This document shows positions 1-8,947 of a stretch of 14,504 nt of DNA, piece after piece (the first letter of the stretch is position 1; the number at the start of each line of letters is the position of its first letter). Source of the DNA: an uncultured Spirochaetaceae bacterium (GTDB taxonomy: Bacteria; Spirochaetota; Spirochaetia; Sphaerochaetales; Sphaerochaetaceae). Made by a program: the position numbers and the translations under genes. The stretch spans positions 1 to 14,504 of the forward strand of contig CALXON010000008.1 in NCBI GenBank assembly GCA_944389985.1, in the 5' to 3' direction. The notes under the pieces were generated by a model, which ran no database searches, had not been told where the DNA came from, and worked only from the letters and a program-made list of their open reading frames with translations.

Positions 1-1249
1 CATTGAATGTCGATGCGACCTCAGCCTCGAATATCGAGTAGCTGTAGCACATGAACGGATTGCTCTTGGCAGAGTACCATGTGTGCATCGAGTGTCCGCC
101 TTCATGGATCAGAGTGAAGACCGAGTCGAGGACCTGGGGCTCGAAGTTCGTGAGTATGTAGGGATTACCCGTATAGCCTCCTGCGGAGAATGCTCCGCTT
201 CTCTTTCCCCTGTTCTCGTATCTGTCAACCCATCTGTCCTCCGTAAGACCTCTGATGAGTACCGATCTGTACTCGTCTCCAAGGGGCTTCACTGCCTCTC
301 CTATGATCGCTACAGCCTCATCATAGCTGTGCTCTGATCTCACTTTCCCGACCATCGGGACATAGACATCCCAGTGCTTCAGTTTCTCCTTTCCAAGGGA
401 TGCGGCCTTCACCTCATAGTACTCGTGAAGTACGGGGAACGCCTCGTGGACCGCGCTGATGAGTGATGTGTAGACCTTTGTCGGGATATTGTCAGGAAAG
501 AGCGCCCTCTCCAGCGATGATCTGAAGTGCCTTGCACGGGATGAGAAGATATCCTCATTCACCGATGCGGTATAGAGGTCGGCTATCGTGTTCTTGTGAT
601 CATCATAGGCCTTGTAGTAGCTCCTGTATGCTTCCTCCCTCACGGCCCCGTCAGGATCCTTCAGGAACTTCGAGTATGTAGCATGTGTCAGTTTCTCACC
701 TCTGACGGTACCGAAGTCCAGCTCTATGTTGTTGAGATCCATGAAGGCCTTCTCCGCAGATCCGGCGACAGGAGAGTAGAGTGAGAGGAGCTTCTCCTCG
801 TTCTCTGAAAGCACATGCTCCTTCTCCCTGAGATTCCTTTTAAGCCAGATCCGGAATTCCCTGTACCTCGGCTCCTTCATCCACTCACTGATCTTTCCGC
901 TGTCGACCGCGAGAAGCTCAGGGGAGAAGTATGCGATCTCCTCAGAGAATGCCGCAGCCGCGTTCTGATACATCATGTAGCGGCGCTGCACATCACTGTC
1001 AGAGCTGTCTGCCTCATATGATAGGAATGCCCAGCTTCCGATCCTCTCAGCCTCCATCTCTGTGTCACGGAGATAGCAGAGTGCCTGATAAAGATCATCA
1101 GAGCTTCTGCCAAGCCTTCCTTTGAAGTCCTTTGCCCTTGAGAATGCCTTCATGAGCTTCTTCAGATCCCTCTCCCAGGACGTTCCGTCTTTTGAAAGCG
1201 CTGAGAGATCCCATGTATCCTCTATTCTCTGTTCCTTTCTCTCGATCAT
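1..1249 (-). CDS. pepF: Oligoendopeptidase F (M3 family), C-terminus cut off by window start
   Basis: This is a zinc metallopeptidase that cleaves short cytosolic oligopeptides. I translated it from the ATG at 1249; 416 codons are present and the frame is still open at base 1. The M3 active site is visible: HEGGH at residues 382-386 (bases 92-106), and a downstream FEAEVAS motif whose Glu410 is the expected third zinc ligand. Family members run to about 600 residues with HExxH near 385, so roughly the last 180 residues lie outside the window. No signal peptide is seen. The start codon overlaps the rdgB stop (ATGA, 4 bases) and is preceded by AAGGAG at 8 bases, so it is probably translationally coupled to rdgB. 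ClpXP releases short peptides, so a role downstream of ClpP is a reasonable inference. Confidence 0.93.
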   Translation of the reverse strand, partial: MIERKEQRIEDTWDLSALSKDGTSWERDLKKLMKAFSRAKDFKGRLGRSSDDLYQALCYLRDTEMEAERIGSWAFLSYEADSSDSDVQRRYMMYQNAAAAFSEEIAYFSPELLAVDSGKISEWMKEPRYREFRIWLKRNLREKEHVLSENEEKLLSLYSPVAGSAEKAFMDLNNIELDFGTVRGEKLTHATYSKFLKDPDGAVREEAYRSYYKAYDDHKNTIADLYTASVNEDIFSSRARHFRSSLERALFPDNIPTKVYTSLISAVHEAFPVLHEYYEVKAASLGKEKLKHWDVYVPMVGKVRSEHSYDEAVAIIGEAVKPLGDEYRSVLIRGLTEDRWVDRYENRGKRSGAFSAGGYTGNPYILTNFEPQVLDSVFTLIHEGGHSMHTWYSAKSNPFMCYSYSIFEAEVASTFN

Positions 1250-1842
1250 CTCTCCATCTCCTTGTCCAGAAGCAGTTTCATGAGTCTTGCGGCCCTGCCT
1301 CTGTGTGAGTATCTGTCCTTCTCTCCCTCAGGAAGCTCTGCAGCGATCATTCCGGCCTCATCAATGAAGAATACCGGATCATATCCGAATCCGGCAGTCC
1401 CTGACGGGGACAGGGCGATCGAACCGTCACAGGTCTCCTGTATGATGTAGCGTCTGTCATCGCTGAGTATGAGGCAGAGAGCTGTCACGAAGTGAGCCTT
1501 CCTGTCAGTAATACCCTTCATGTTCTTCAGAAGAAGCATGTACTTCTCCTCTGCGGAGAGCTTCCTCCCGGCCTCATCCTCTCCGTACCTTGCTGTATGC
1601 ACTCCGGGCTTTCCTCCGAGAGCGTCAACAGAGAGGCCTGAGTCATCTGCAAGGACAGGAGCGTGAACAATGCTGTACAGTGCCTCCGCCTTTATGACAG
1701 CGTTGCTGATATAATCAGAGCCCGTCTCCTCTGGATCGAACTCTATGCCCTCATCTTTCGGGAGCACGAGATCGTAGCCTCCGAGGAGTCTCGACATCTC
1801 CTTTCTCTTATGATCGTTTCCTGATGCGAAGTAAAGTTTCAT
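1246..1842 (-). CDS. rdgB: Non-canonical purine NTP pyrophosphatase (HAM1/RdgB family, XTP/dITP hydrolase)
   Basis: Hydrolyses dITP, XTP and related deaminated purine nucleotides to monophosphates, keeping them out of DNA and RNA. The 198 residues match the family's usual length. Visible motifs are FASGNxxKxxE at residues 5-15 (phosphate-binding N-terminus), ADDSGL at 65-70 with the metal-binding Asp pair, GKPGVHTARYG just after it, GFGYDPVF at 151-158 and SHRGRA at 179-184 (base recognition). The ATG at 1842 is the natural start because the family motif begins at residue 5. There is no recognisable Shine-Dalgarno before it, and a TATATT box ends 6 bases upstream, so the message may be leaderless. 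It follows the sigma-like gene by 52 bases and overlaps pepF by 4 bases. Confidence 0.95.
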   Translation of the reverse strand: MKLYFASGNDHKRKEMSRLLGGYDLVLPKDEGIEFDPEETGSDYISNAVIKAEALYSIVHAPVLADDSGLSVDALGGKPGVHTARYGEDEAGRKLSAEEKYMLLLKNMKGITDRKAHFVTALCLILSDDRRYIIQETCDGSIALSPSGTAGFGYDPVFFIDEAGMIAAELPEGEKDRYSHRGRAARLMKLLLDKEMER

Positions 1843-1848
1843 AAAAGA

Positions 1849-1878
1849 AATATAGTCAGAAAATGACTCTCATGCCAT
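1849..1878 (-). promoter_or_regulatory. Possible promoter giving a leaderless rdgB transcript
   Basis: On the minus strand, ATGGCA (1873-1878, 4/6 to the -35 consensus) and TATATT (1849-1854, 5/6 to the -10 consensus) are separated by 18 bases. The expected start site would fall at or next to the rdgB ATG (1842). A short inverted repeat, AGTCA (1854-1858) and TGACT (1864-1868), lies inside the spacer. It could be an operator or a weak AT-rich terminator for the gene upstream. The -35 match is modest, so this is tentative. Confidence 0.3.
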
Positions 1879-1894
1879 AGCCCTCTGCTGTAAG

Positions 1895-2890
1895 TCACCT
1901 CAGACCGGAGTGGCTGACATCCCTCAGCAGTTCCCTCATCCTGCTTATGTCATTGGAGACCGTGGATCGGGGCATACCCATGAGAGATGCGATCTGATGC
2001 TGTGACAGTCCCCGTTTTGCATACCTCAGGAGCTCAAGACGCCTGTTGTAGATCCTCGATGCCCTCTCTGAAGCCTTCATCAGATCCTTCATCCTGCTCT
2101 CGTCGGTCTCCTTCGCAATCGCCTGTCTGAGTCGCGCTATCGCTTTCCAGTATCTTGCCGCTATGTTCTCCGCATTCTCTATCGACTCTTCCTTGTCCGC
2201 GAGCTTCGAGCGCCTGAGCTCATAGAAGCGTGAGATGATGCTTCCGTCGACTCTCAGCACCCTCGAAACCCCTGCCATGAATGATGCGTCCTCGACCTGT
2301 GGAAGATTCAGAAGGTACTCCAGGAACCTCCGTCTCTCGATCGGCTGTGTGAGGATATTGCCGAGCACTGACTCAGGATCCGTTCCCTTCGTCGTCTTTG
2401 TCCGCGCTTTTGTTATGTGCCTTATGATCCCGACAAGATCCATCATCGATGCATCCGCTACATTGGAAGCTGAGTACGGGGCAGGGGACTCACCTGTGAA
2501 GGATGAGCTGTATGAGGAGGGATCAGAGGCTATGAGAGCCATCTCCGTCTGTTCCTTCCTCTCCTTCTTCCTCATGTAGCGCATGCATCTGTATCTGCAT
2601 ATCTGTGTCAGATACGCTATGTAGGACGTTCCCGAGATGGAGAACGATCCTATGATCCTGTCGATGTCCCTTATCACATCGAGATAGAAACCTGAGAGAT
2701 CTTCCTCCTTTATGTAGAGATTTCTCTGCGGTATGAGGTAGAGCAGTATACCCGTCCTCTCCCTTATGAATGTCTCAAGTTCCGTAAGTTCCGCATCACT
2801 CCTTTCCACCCCGTTCCTCTCATGCCTGTTGTATTCAAGGACTTTCTCTCCTATCAGCCGGTCTGCCTCGGCCGTGAAATACCGGTTCAT
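1895..2890 (-). CDS. Divergent sigma-70-like protein (region 2-like segment plus C-terminal helix-turn-helix)
   Basis: I do not recognise a named family. The 331 residues show two landmarks. Residues about 61-114 read like sigma-70 region 2: an acidic EDL start, an amphipathic stretch with conserved-looking aromatic residues, and a basic RYMRKKERKE end. Residues about 295-318 form a region-4-like helix-turn-helix (LSQHQIASLMGMPRSTVSND). Between them are a Ser-rich low-complexity linker (about 122-145) and a long charged helical segment (about 225-285). No signal peptide or membrane segment is seen. The start at 2890 has AGGAGG 4 bases upstream. It sits downstream of the clp operon's terminator hairpin and upstream of rdgB-pepF. 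It could be an alternative sigma factor, or a DNA-binding regulator derived from one. The sigma likeness is motif-level reading, not a search result. Confidence 0.6.
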   Translation of the reverse strand: MNRYFTAEADRLIGEKVLEYNRHERNGVERSDAELTELETFIRERTGILLYLIPQRNLYIKEEDLSGFYLDVIRDIDRIIGSFSISGTSYIAYLTQICRYRCMRYMRKKERKEQTEMALIASDPSSYSSSFTGESPAPYSASNVADASMMDLVGIIRHITKARTKTTKGTDPESVLGNILTQPIERRRFLEYLLNLPQVEDASFMAGVSRVLRVDGSIISRFYELRRSKLADKEESIENAENIAARYWKAIARLRQAIAKETDESRMKDLMKASERASRIYNRRLELLRYAKRGLSQHQIASLMGMPRSTVSNDISRMRELLRDVSHSGLR

Positions 2891-2915
2891 ATAACCTCCT
2901 CTGTGTGAAATGAAT

Positions 2916-2930
2916 CATGCAGGATGCATG
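2916..2930. repeat. Perfect 6-bp inverted repeat upstream of the sigma-like gene
   Basis: CATGCA (2916-2921) and TGCATG (2925-2930) form a perfect inverted repeat with a 3-base spacer. It lies 26 bases above the ATG of the sigma-like gene and just outside its Shine-Dalgarno. It could be an operator, possibly for autoregulation, or a second small hairpin following the terminator at 2945-2974. No good -35/-10 pair was seen around it. Confidence 0.35.
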
Positions 2931-2933
2931 CCA

Positions 2934-2974
2934 AGAAACAGAGAATGCTCCTGCGGCGGTAAAGGCAGGAGCAT
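2934..2974 (-). terminator. Probable rho-independent terminator after the tig-clpP-clpX-DHH operon
   Basis: ATGCTCCTGC (2945-2954) and GCAGGAGCAT (2965-2974) form a perfect 10-bp stem with a 10-base loop, 32 bases past the DHH gene's stop. On the minus strand the stem is followed by a T-rich but interrupted tail (TCTCTGTTTCTT), so the strength is uncertain. The loop is large for a classical terminator. It could equally be a 3'-end stabilising hairpin. Confidence 0.6.
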
Positions 2975-3005
2975 CCTGATGTTTTACGAGGTTACAACTG
3001 TGTAA

Positions 3006-3960
3006 TTATTCCCGGATCAGTGGCTCAAGCACGCTGAGTATTGTCTCTCTGGCTTTATCCATGGATCCTTCCACGGTGGCGCCGGCTGCATGCATGTGAC
3101 CGCCTCCGCCTATCGAGGCAGCGGCCTTTCCGACATCGACTCCGGATTTGTGCTTTGACCTCAGACCGATCTCAACAGTGCCTTCCTTGTCCTTGAGAAG
3201 GGCGACTCCGAGTATTCCCTCTGTCTCCAGAAGGGATGCGTACACACCGTCACTGAGCTTTCCGTCCTTCATGTCGGCACTCTGGTATGCAAGGAGAAAG
3301 CGGCCTCCGAGAACAGGCTCGGCACTCTCTATGACCTTAGCCATGTCCTTTATGTCAGAAAGCTTTCTTCCATCATGGAGCTCATCATACACATCATACG
3401 GAGAGACTCCTGCACGGCAGAATGATGCGGCTGCCTCCAGCGCATCGGGAGCTGTCTCAGAGCTCAGGAAGTGGTAGAAACCTGAGTCTGTTGCGAAGCC
3501 GAGGTAGAGATAGCGTGCGATTTCCTCGTCAAGGTCTATTCCCAGGGCCTTCCTGACTTCATTGATGCAGAGAGTGGTGGAGGGGGATTTCGGAACTATG
3601 TAGCTCATCCCTTCCTTTGTGAACGGAACTCCTGATGAGTGATGATCTATCACGATCCTCTCAAGATTCTCAATCTTCCTGAATGCCTCTCCGGGTCTGT
3701 CCGGAGTGGAGCAGTCGAGGACTATCACAAGAGGGGAGGATGAGAGGAAATCGTCATCGGCTTCCTTCCTGAAAAGACACTCGAATCCTCTTATGTCACT
3801 TCTCAGAAATGGTCCGTCATTGAGGAGCATGGTCCTCTTTCCCATCCTCTCTAGGATGGCGGCCATTGCGAGCGAGGATGCGATTGCATCCCCGTCCGGA
3901 TTCTTATGTGCGAGTATAACGGCTCCCGATGCGTTCCTGATGGCATCGAGAAGCCTTTCA

Positions 3961-3986
<26 letters not shown>
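3006..3986 (-). CDS. DHH/DHHA1 family phosphoesterase (NrnA / DhhP type)
   Basis: A soluble 326-residue stand-alone DHH-DHHA1 protein. Family members are Mn-dependent phosphodiesterases acting on nanoRNA and pAp (NrnA) or on cyclic di-AMP and pApA (DhhP, known in Borrelia). Visible motifs are HKNPDGDA at 27-34 (His27, Asp31, Asp33), Asp91 in VIVLDCS, the DHH signature at 114-116, Asp167 in FATDSG, and GGGGHMHAAG at 293-302 of DHHA1. The core residues look intact. The ATG at 3986 overlaps the end of clpX by 26 bases. No in-frame start follows before the catalytic motif, and AGGTGA lies 9 bases upstream, so the overlap is real and implies coupling to clpX. Motifs alone do not decide whether nanoRNA or c-di-AMP products are the substrate. 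Confidence 0.9.
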
Positions 3987-5214
<1,228 letters not shown>

Positions 5215-5215
5215 A

Positions 5216-5809
5216 TTACCTTCTCATTATCCTGTCTACGATTCCGTATTCAAGCGCCGCATCCGCATCCATGTAGCAGTCCCTGAGTATGTCGCTCTGG
5301 ATCCTCTCCTCGCTCTGTCCGGTATGCTTCGACATGAGGCGTCTCGTGACCTCGTTGATCCTCTGGAGCTCTCTGGAACTTACGATGATGTCACTTGCCT
5401 GTCCCTCCGCACCTCCTGAGGGCTGGTGGATCATGACACGCGCATTCGGAAGGATCGATCTCTTTCCTTTCTCTCCGGATGCGAGGAGGATCGCCGCCAT
5501 CGAGCAGGCCTGACCCATGCAGATCGTGGAGACGGGGCAGGAGATGTACTGCATCGTGTCATAGATGGCAAGACCTGCGGTGACACTCCCTCCCGGACTG
5601 TTTATATAGAGGCTGATATCCTTTTTCGGATTCTCGCTTTCAAGGAATATGAGCTCGGCGACGACAAGATCCGCGGATGCGTCCGTGATCTCGCCATCGA
5701 CGAAGATTATCCTGTCCTTCAGAAGGCGTGAGAATATATCATACTGCCTCTCACCGGTTCCGGACTGTTCAAGAACGTACGGAACCAGTGTATTCATTCT
5801 TTCGTTCAA
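5216..5809 (-). CDS. clpP: ATP-dependent Clp protease proteolytic subunit ClpP
   Basis: The serine peptidase that forms the double-heptameric chamber of ClpXP. It has 197 residues with the full catalytic triad in its usual setting: Ser103 in MGQACSMAA, His128 in MIHQPSGG and Asp177 in LRDCYMDA. The substrate-binding strand YINSPGGSV (68-76) is present. The start is ambiguous. A TTG at 5809, one base after the tig stop, has AGGA 8 bases upstream. The ATG at 5797, four codons later, aligns with the propeptide-less N-terminus of Bacillus-type ClpP (MNLIPxVIEQ) but has only a weak ribosome site. I kept the longer form. The difference affects the axial-loop end only. Tight spacing to tig and clpX indicates one transcript. 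Confidence 0.97.
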   Translation of the reverse strand: MNERMNTLVPYVLEQSGTGERQYDIFSRLLKDRIIFVDGEITDASADLVVAELIFLESENPKKDISLYINSPGGSVTAGLAIYDTMQYISCPVSTICMGQACSMAAILLASGEKGKRSILPNARVMIHQPSGGAEGQASDIIVSSRELQRINEVTRRLMSKHTGQSEERIQSDILRDCYMDADAALEYGIVDRIMRR

Positions 5810-5810
5810 A

Positions 5811-7187
5811 TCACTCTTCCTTTGCTTCCTCGGTTTCCTCTGCGCTCATCGGAGAACCGTAGATGAACTCGTTGTAGCTGAGCTTCTTTCCTTCCTTGAA
5901 TGTGTTGTTCTCGAGGAGGAACGGAATGACTTTCTCGAACTGCATCTCGTCCTTGATCATGTTCCTGTAGCTTTCCTTGTCAGCATCTGGAATGTTCTTC
6001 AGACTCTCCTCGCACTTCTTGTCAAGCTCGGCCTCATCAACAGGGAAGTTCTCCTTCTTCATGATCTCGTCGAGGATGAACTGTGCCTTGAGCATGTCCT
6101 CTGTGTCCTTCCTCCAGTTCTCAAGGAGATCCTCCTTCGTCATGTTCTGGAGCTTGAGCATCTTCTCTACGAACTCAGGCTTCATGCCGCTCTGGCTTGC
6201 GAACTGTCTGTATCTCTGCTCGAGCTGTGCGTTGACCATGGAGACGGGGAGTGCGAAGTCAGTCTTCTTCGCGATCTCGCGGACAAGTGCGTCCTCCTTG
6301 ACGCTCTTGAGTCTGTCAGCGACCTCCTTCTCATAGTCGGCTCTGATTCCCTTCTTGAGATCATCGACTGTCTTGTACTCGTCCTTCACATCCTCTGCGA
6401 ATGCGTTGTCAACCTCAGGAAGCTCCCTTGTCTTTACCTCGTTGAGGGTGATCGTGAGCTTCACTGTCTTCCCTGCATAGCCGGGAACGTTGTCCTCTTC
6501 CTTGTAGCTCTTCTCGACAGTCTTCGTCTCACCCTTCTTCATTCCAGCAACATCGCTGTCAATGCGGTAGAAGTTGTAGCCGCTGCCGAGCGTGAACGTG
6601 AAGTCGTTCCTCACTGTCTCTGCCTTCTTCTCACCGTTATCGTCGAGCTCCGCATAGGATACCGTGACGATGTCTCCATCGGCTGCAGCACCGTCCTTTG
6701 ATCTGACGATGGCGTTCCTGTCCCTCAGTTCCTCGATCTTGTCCTCGACATCCTTGTCCGTGATCTCGACTGTCGGAACCTCTACTGTAAGTCCCTTGTA
6801 CTCAGGAAGCTCCACCTTCGGGTAGATGTCATAGATGACGGAGAATGTCACATCCTGATCCTTCTTGAACGGAAGGAGAGACTCCTCGTTCTGGAGCTCC
6901 GGTGTGGAGAACGGGATCGGCTTCTGGTTGTCAGGAATATCCTTGAGAGCCTCCTCAAGACCTTCCTCCATCACTTTGAATGTGCTTTCCTCTCTTATCG
7001 AATCACCGAACTTCCTCTCAAGCACGGATGCAGGAACCTTGCCCTTTCTGAATCCATCGATCTGCACTTCCTTTGCGTACTTTGCAAGCTGTGCAGCATA
7101 AGCCTTCTCAACAGAAGCAGCATCAACTGTGATAGTGAGCTCTGCTCTGGCTCCTTCCAGTTCCTTCACTTTCTTATCAGCAACCAT
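5811..7187 (-). CDS. tig: Trigger factor (ribosome-associated chaperone, prolyl isomerase)
   Basis: Binds the ribosome exit tunnel and shields nascent chains. From the ATG at 7187 the protein has 458 residues. The N-terminal domain carries the ribosome-docking signature GFRKGK at 45-50, where E. coli has it at 43-48. The middle FKBP-type domain covers about 150-245 (DGDIVTVSYAELDD onward). The C-terminal chaperone domain is helical and highly charged and ends in an acidic EETEEAKEE tail. A longer reading from TTG at 7208 is possible, but AAGGA (7196-7200) sits 8 bases before the ATG at 7187, and the shorter form matches the family N-terminus. It is the first gene of the tig-clpP-clpX-DHH operon, under the promoter at 7237-7265. 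Confidence 0.96.
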   Translation of the reverse strand: MVADKKVKELEGARAELTITVDAASVEKAYAAQLAKYAKEVQIDGFRKGKVPASVLERKFGDSIREESTFKVMEEGLEEALKDIPDNQKPIPFSTPELQNEESLLPFKKDQDVTFSVIYDIYPKVELPEYKGLTVEVPTVEITDKDVEDKIEELRDRNAIVRSKDGAAADGDIVTVSYAELDDNGEKKAETVRNDFTFTLGSGYNFYRIDSDVAGMKKGETKTVEKSYKEEDNVPGYAGKTVKLTITLNEVKTRELPEVDNAFAEDVKDEYKTVDDLKKGIRADYEKEVADRLKSVKEDALVREIAKKTDFALPVSMVNAQLEQRYRQFASQSGMKPEFVEKMLKLQNMTKEDLLENWRKDTEDMLKAQFILDEIMKKENFPVDEAELDKKCEESLKNIPDADKESYRNMIKDEMQFEKVIPFLLENNTFKEGKKLSYNEFIYGSPMSAEETEEAKEE

Positions 7188-7195
7188 AGTGCCCA

Positions 7196-7200
7196 TCCTT
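7196..7200 (-). promoter_or_regulatory. Ribosome binding site that decides the tig start
   Basis: AAGGA lies 8 bases before the ATG at 7187. It would be downstream of the alternative TTG start (7208) and overlaps the in-frame ATG at 7196, so it supports initiation at 7187. Confidence 0.6.
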
Positions 7201-7236
7201 ATTTTCAATCTCTAAGATCTTTATTCCAGTTTTATG

Positions 7237-7265
7237 AATATACATAATTTGGAGAGAGATGTCAC
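7237..7265 (-). promoter_or_regulatory. Sigma-70-type promoter of the tig operon
   Basis: On the minus strand, GTGACA (7260-7265, 5/6 to TTGACA) and TATATT (7237-7242, 5/6 to TATAAT) are separated by exactly 17 bases. The transcript would start near 7230, leaving a leader of about 43 bases before the tig ATG. It lies immediately beyond the terminator of the transporter operon, as expected for a new transcription unit. Confidence 0.7.
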
Positions 7266-7270
7266 CTCCC

Positions 7271-7298
7271 AAAAGAAAGACCTCCGGTTTCCCGGAGG
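7271..7298 (-). terminator. Rho-independent terminator of the transporter operon
   Basis: CCTCCGG (7281-7287) and CCGGAGG (7292-7298) form a perfect GC-rich 7-bp stem with a 4-base loop. On the minus strand it is followed by TCTTTCTTTT (7271-7280). It begins 21 bases after the stop of the small anchored protein and just before the tig promoter. Confidence 0.85.
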
Positions 7299-7319
7299 CC
7301 GAACATGCTTTCACGTCTT

Positions 7320-7814
7320 TCAGAAGCCCATCGACATATCGCCGAAGCCCGCATCGCCGGACATTCCGTCGTCTGCGGCAGCAGGGGCTTCCTCAGCAGG
7401 TGGTGCCTGCACCACGAGCTCTGAGAGGCATTCCTCTACAGGAAGACCTGCGACAAGGCCCGGGATCGAGATGAGCGTGGCGTCGTAGGGGAGAGAGAAC
7501 TCCACGACAGGAAGCTCTATCTCGTTGAAGCTCCTGTCATCGTATGTGATGGAGATCGTGTGGGTCTTTCCCCTCAGCGGAATACCGCGTCTCACCCTCT
7601 GTCCGTACTCCTGTGCTCCGAGATCATCGACCTCGACCATTGCCCAGTCCTCGGCTTTATATGATGTTCCGTTTATCTCCGTCGTCCAGTTGTCGACATA
7701 GAGCGTCCTCTGCTTGCCGAAGTTGTAGAGGAAGATGGCAAGCGCGATGATCACGACTATGCATGCAAGGCGGACGAAGAACCTCAAATCGAATATCTCT
7801 TTCGCTGATTTCAT
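7320..7814 (-). CDS. Membrane-anchored protein of unknown function in the transporter operon
   Basis: I do not recognise this 164-residue protein with certainty. Related small proteins may be filed as a DUF next to this transporter type in spirochaetes, but that is unchecked recollection. A basic N-terminus is followed by one membrane segment at about 12-31 (FFVRLACIVVIIALAIFLYN). The remaining 130 or so residues would lie outside the membrane by the positive-inside rule. They look beta-rich (YDDRSFNEIELPVVEFSLPY) and end in a Pro/Ala/Glu stretch and a Gly/Met-rich tail (DAGFGDMSMGF). There is no lipobox. The start overlaps the second permease's stop (ATGA), so it is made together with the transporter as its last gene. 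A role as accessory subunit or assembly factor is inference from context. Confidence 0.8.
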   Translation of the reverse strand: MKSAKEIFDLRFFVRLACIVVIIALAIFLYNFGKQRTLYVDNWTTEINGTSYKAEDWAMVEVDDLGAQEYGQRVRRGIPLRGKTHTISITYDDRSFNEIELPVVEFSLPYDATLISIPGLVAGLPVEECLSELVVQAPPAEEAPAAADDGMSGDAGFGDMSMGF

Positions 7815-8947
7815 GCATTTGCCTCCTGTGTCTGGCTGAGAGCGAGAGTCTGTGCTGACTCTGCCTTCTCCCTTCTTGTCCTGATCTCATAGAGAACGAG
7901 GGAGAGGGTGATGACTCCGTAGGAGACGAATACGCGGAAGAACTCTCCGATCTGCGCCTGTCCGATAAGATTCCTTCCTGCCTGAGGTGTGAGTATGAAC
8001 ATCAGGTGGAAGAGGATGATACCGAGGAAGACGTTCTTGATCGAAGCCTTCGATACGGATGCTCCTCCTACAAGAAGGGCAGCGATACTGAACATACCGA
8101 TCTGTGAATGGTAGTTGTATGTGTTCAGCGTTCCCATGTTCGAGAGGTAGATGATCATTCCGTAGGCTGCGAAGACCGTGGAGATTATGATTGCGAGGAT
8201 TCTTGTCCTCTCAACTTTGATTCCGGCCTCTCTAGCGACCTCCATGTCCTGTCCGACCGCTCTCATGTCCTGTCCGATCTTAGTCTTCCTGAACCAGATG
8301 ATGATGACGCAGAGGATTGCGATGAGGATGAGGGTGAGAAGAGGAATCGTTATGCCTCCCATGCCGTTCTCATCCGTGAAGAGCTTTATCGACCAGAAGT
8401 TGTCTATGCTCTTCCTGACATTGAGAAGGTCGATGGTGTTTCTGGCACCGTATCCTCTCGGGAGGATTACCTGATTTGCATGGATTGGGATGACAGATCC
8501 CATTCCGTAGAGGACCACCAGCTGATACACACCGTTCATGAAGAACGAGATCATGTAGCTTGTGATCATCTCACGACCCTTCGCCATGTTGAGCATCTTT
8601 CCGCAGAACCAGCCGAGAAGGATGGCTATAGGGGTTGCGATGATCGCTGCGAGGAGAAGACCGGGGATGCTCACGATGTTCCATGCTGTGATGAATATGA
8701 GTCCGATCTGTCCTGCCATCGCTCCGAGTGTCATTCCGAAGTTCAGTCCCATTCCAGCCATGATAGGTATGAGGAGGGAGAGAACGAGGAAGCTGTTGCG
8801 GACGATTCTCGTGATTATCTGATCGACAAGGTACTGGCCTGAGTATCCTGCGACAGGAATACATGCGGCACAGAGTACGATGAAGATTATAGGTACGATA
8901 TTGTTCACAAGGAACTTCTTAACATCTTTGCTCTTTATCTCTTTCAT
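7811..8947 (-). CDS. ABC transporter permease (BPD_transp_2 / branched-chain and nucleoside type), second permease
   Basis: An integral membrane subunit of 378 residues with about eight to ten hydrophobic segments. Family features are LNFGMTLGAMAGQIG in an early membrane segment, the cytoplasmic coupling segment with AVGQDMEVAREAGIKVERTR, and a following GGASVSKASIKN loop. It is clearly paralogous to the preceding permease, which has the same landmarks, so the two probably form a heterodimeric channel. The start at 8947 has AGGAG 7 bases upstream and overlaps the previous stop by 4 bases. The C-terminus is a charged cytoplasmic tail of about 25 residues. The substrate cannot be read from the sequence. 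Confidence 0.92.
   Translation of the reverse strand: MKEIKSKDVKKFLVNNIVPIIFIVLCAACIPVAGYSGQYLVDQIITRIVRNSFLVLSLLIPIMAGMGLNFGMTLGAMAGQIGLIFITAWNIVSIPGLLLAAIIATPIAILLGWFCGKMLNMAKGREMITSYMISFFMNGVYQLVVLYGMGSVIPIHANQVILPRGYGARNTIDLLNVRKSIDNFWSIKLFTDENGMGGITIPLLTLILIAILCVIIIWFRKTKIGQDMRAVGQDMEVAREAGIKVERTRILAIIISTVFAAYGMIIYLSNMGTLNTYNYHSQIGMFSIAALLVGGASVSKASIKNVFLGIILFHLMFILTPQAGRNLIGQAQIGEFFRVFVSYGVITLSLVLYEIRTRREKAESAQTLALSQTQEANA

Noticed and set aside
5649..6701. Long plus-strand open frame (350 codons) opposite tig and clpP
   Set aside because: It is Leu/Val/Glu-rich, has no family resemblance, and lies antisense to well-identified genes. It arises from the codon bias of the real genes.
7188..7208. 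Trigger factor start at the TTG at 7208
   Set aside because: There is no suitably spaced ribosome site, whereas AAGGA is 8 bases before the ATG at 7187, which matches the family N-terminus.
8108..8842. Plus-strand open frame of 244 codons opposite the second permease
   Set aside because: The composition is extreme (Asp/Glu/Arg/His/Ser-rich), as expected for the reverse of membrane-protein codons. There is no credible ribosome site or homology.
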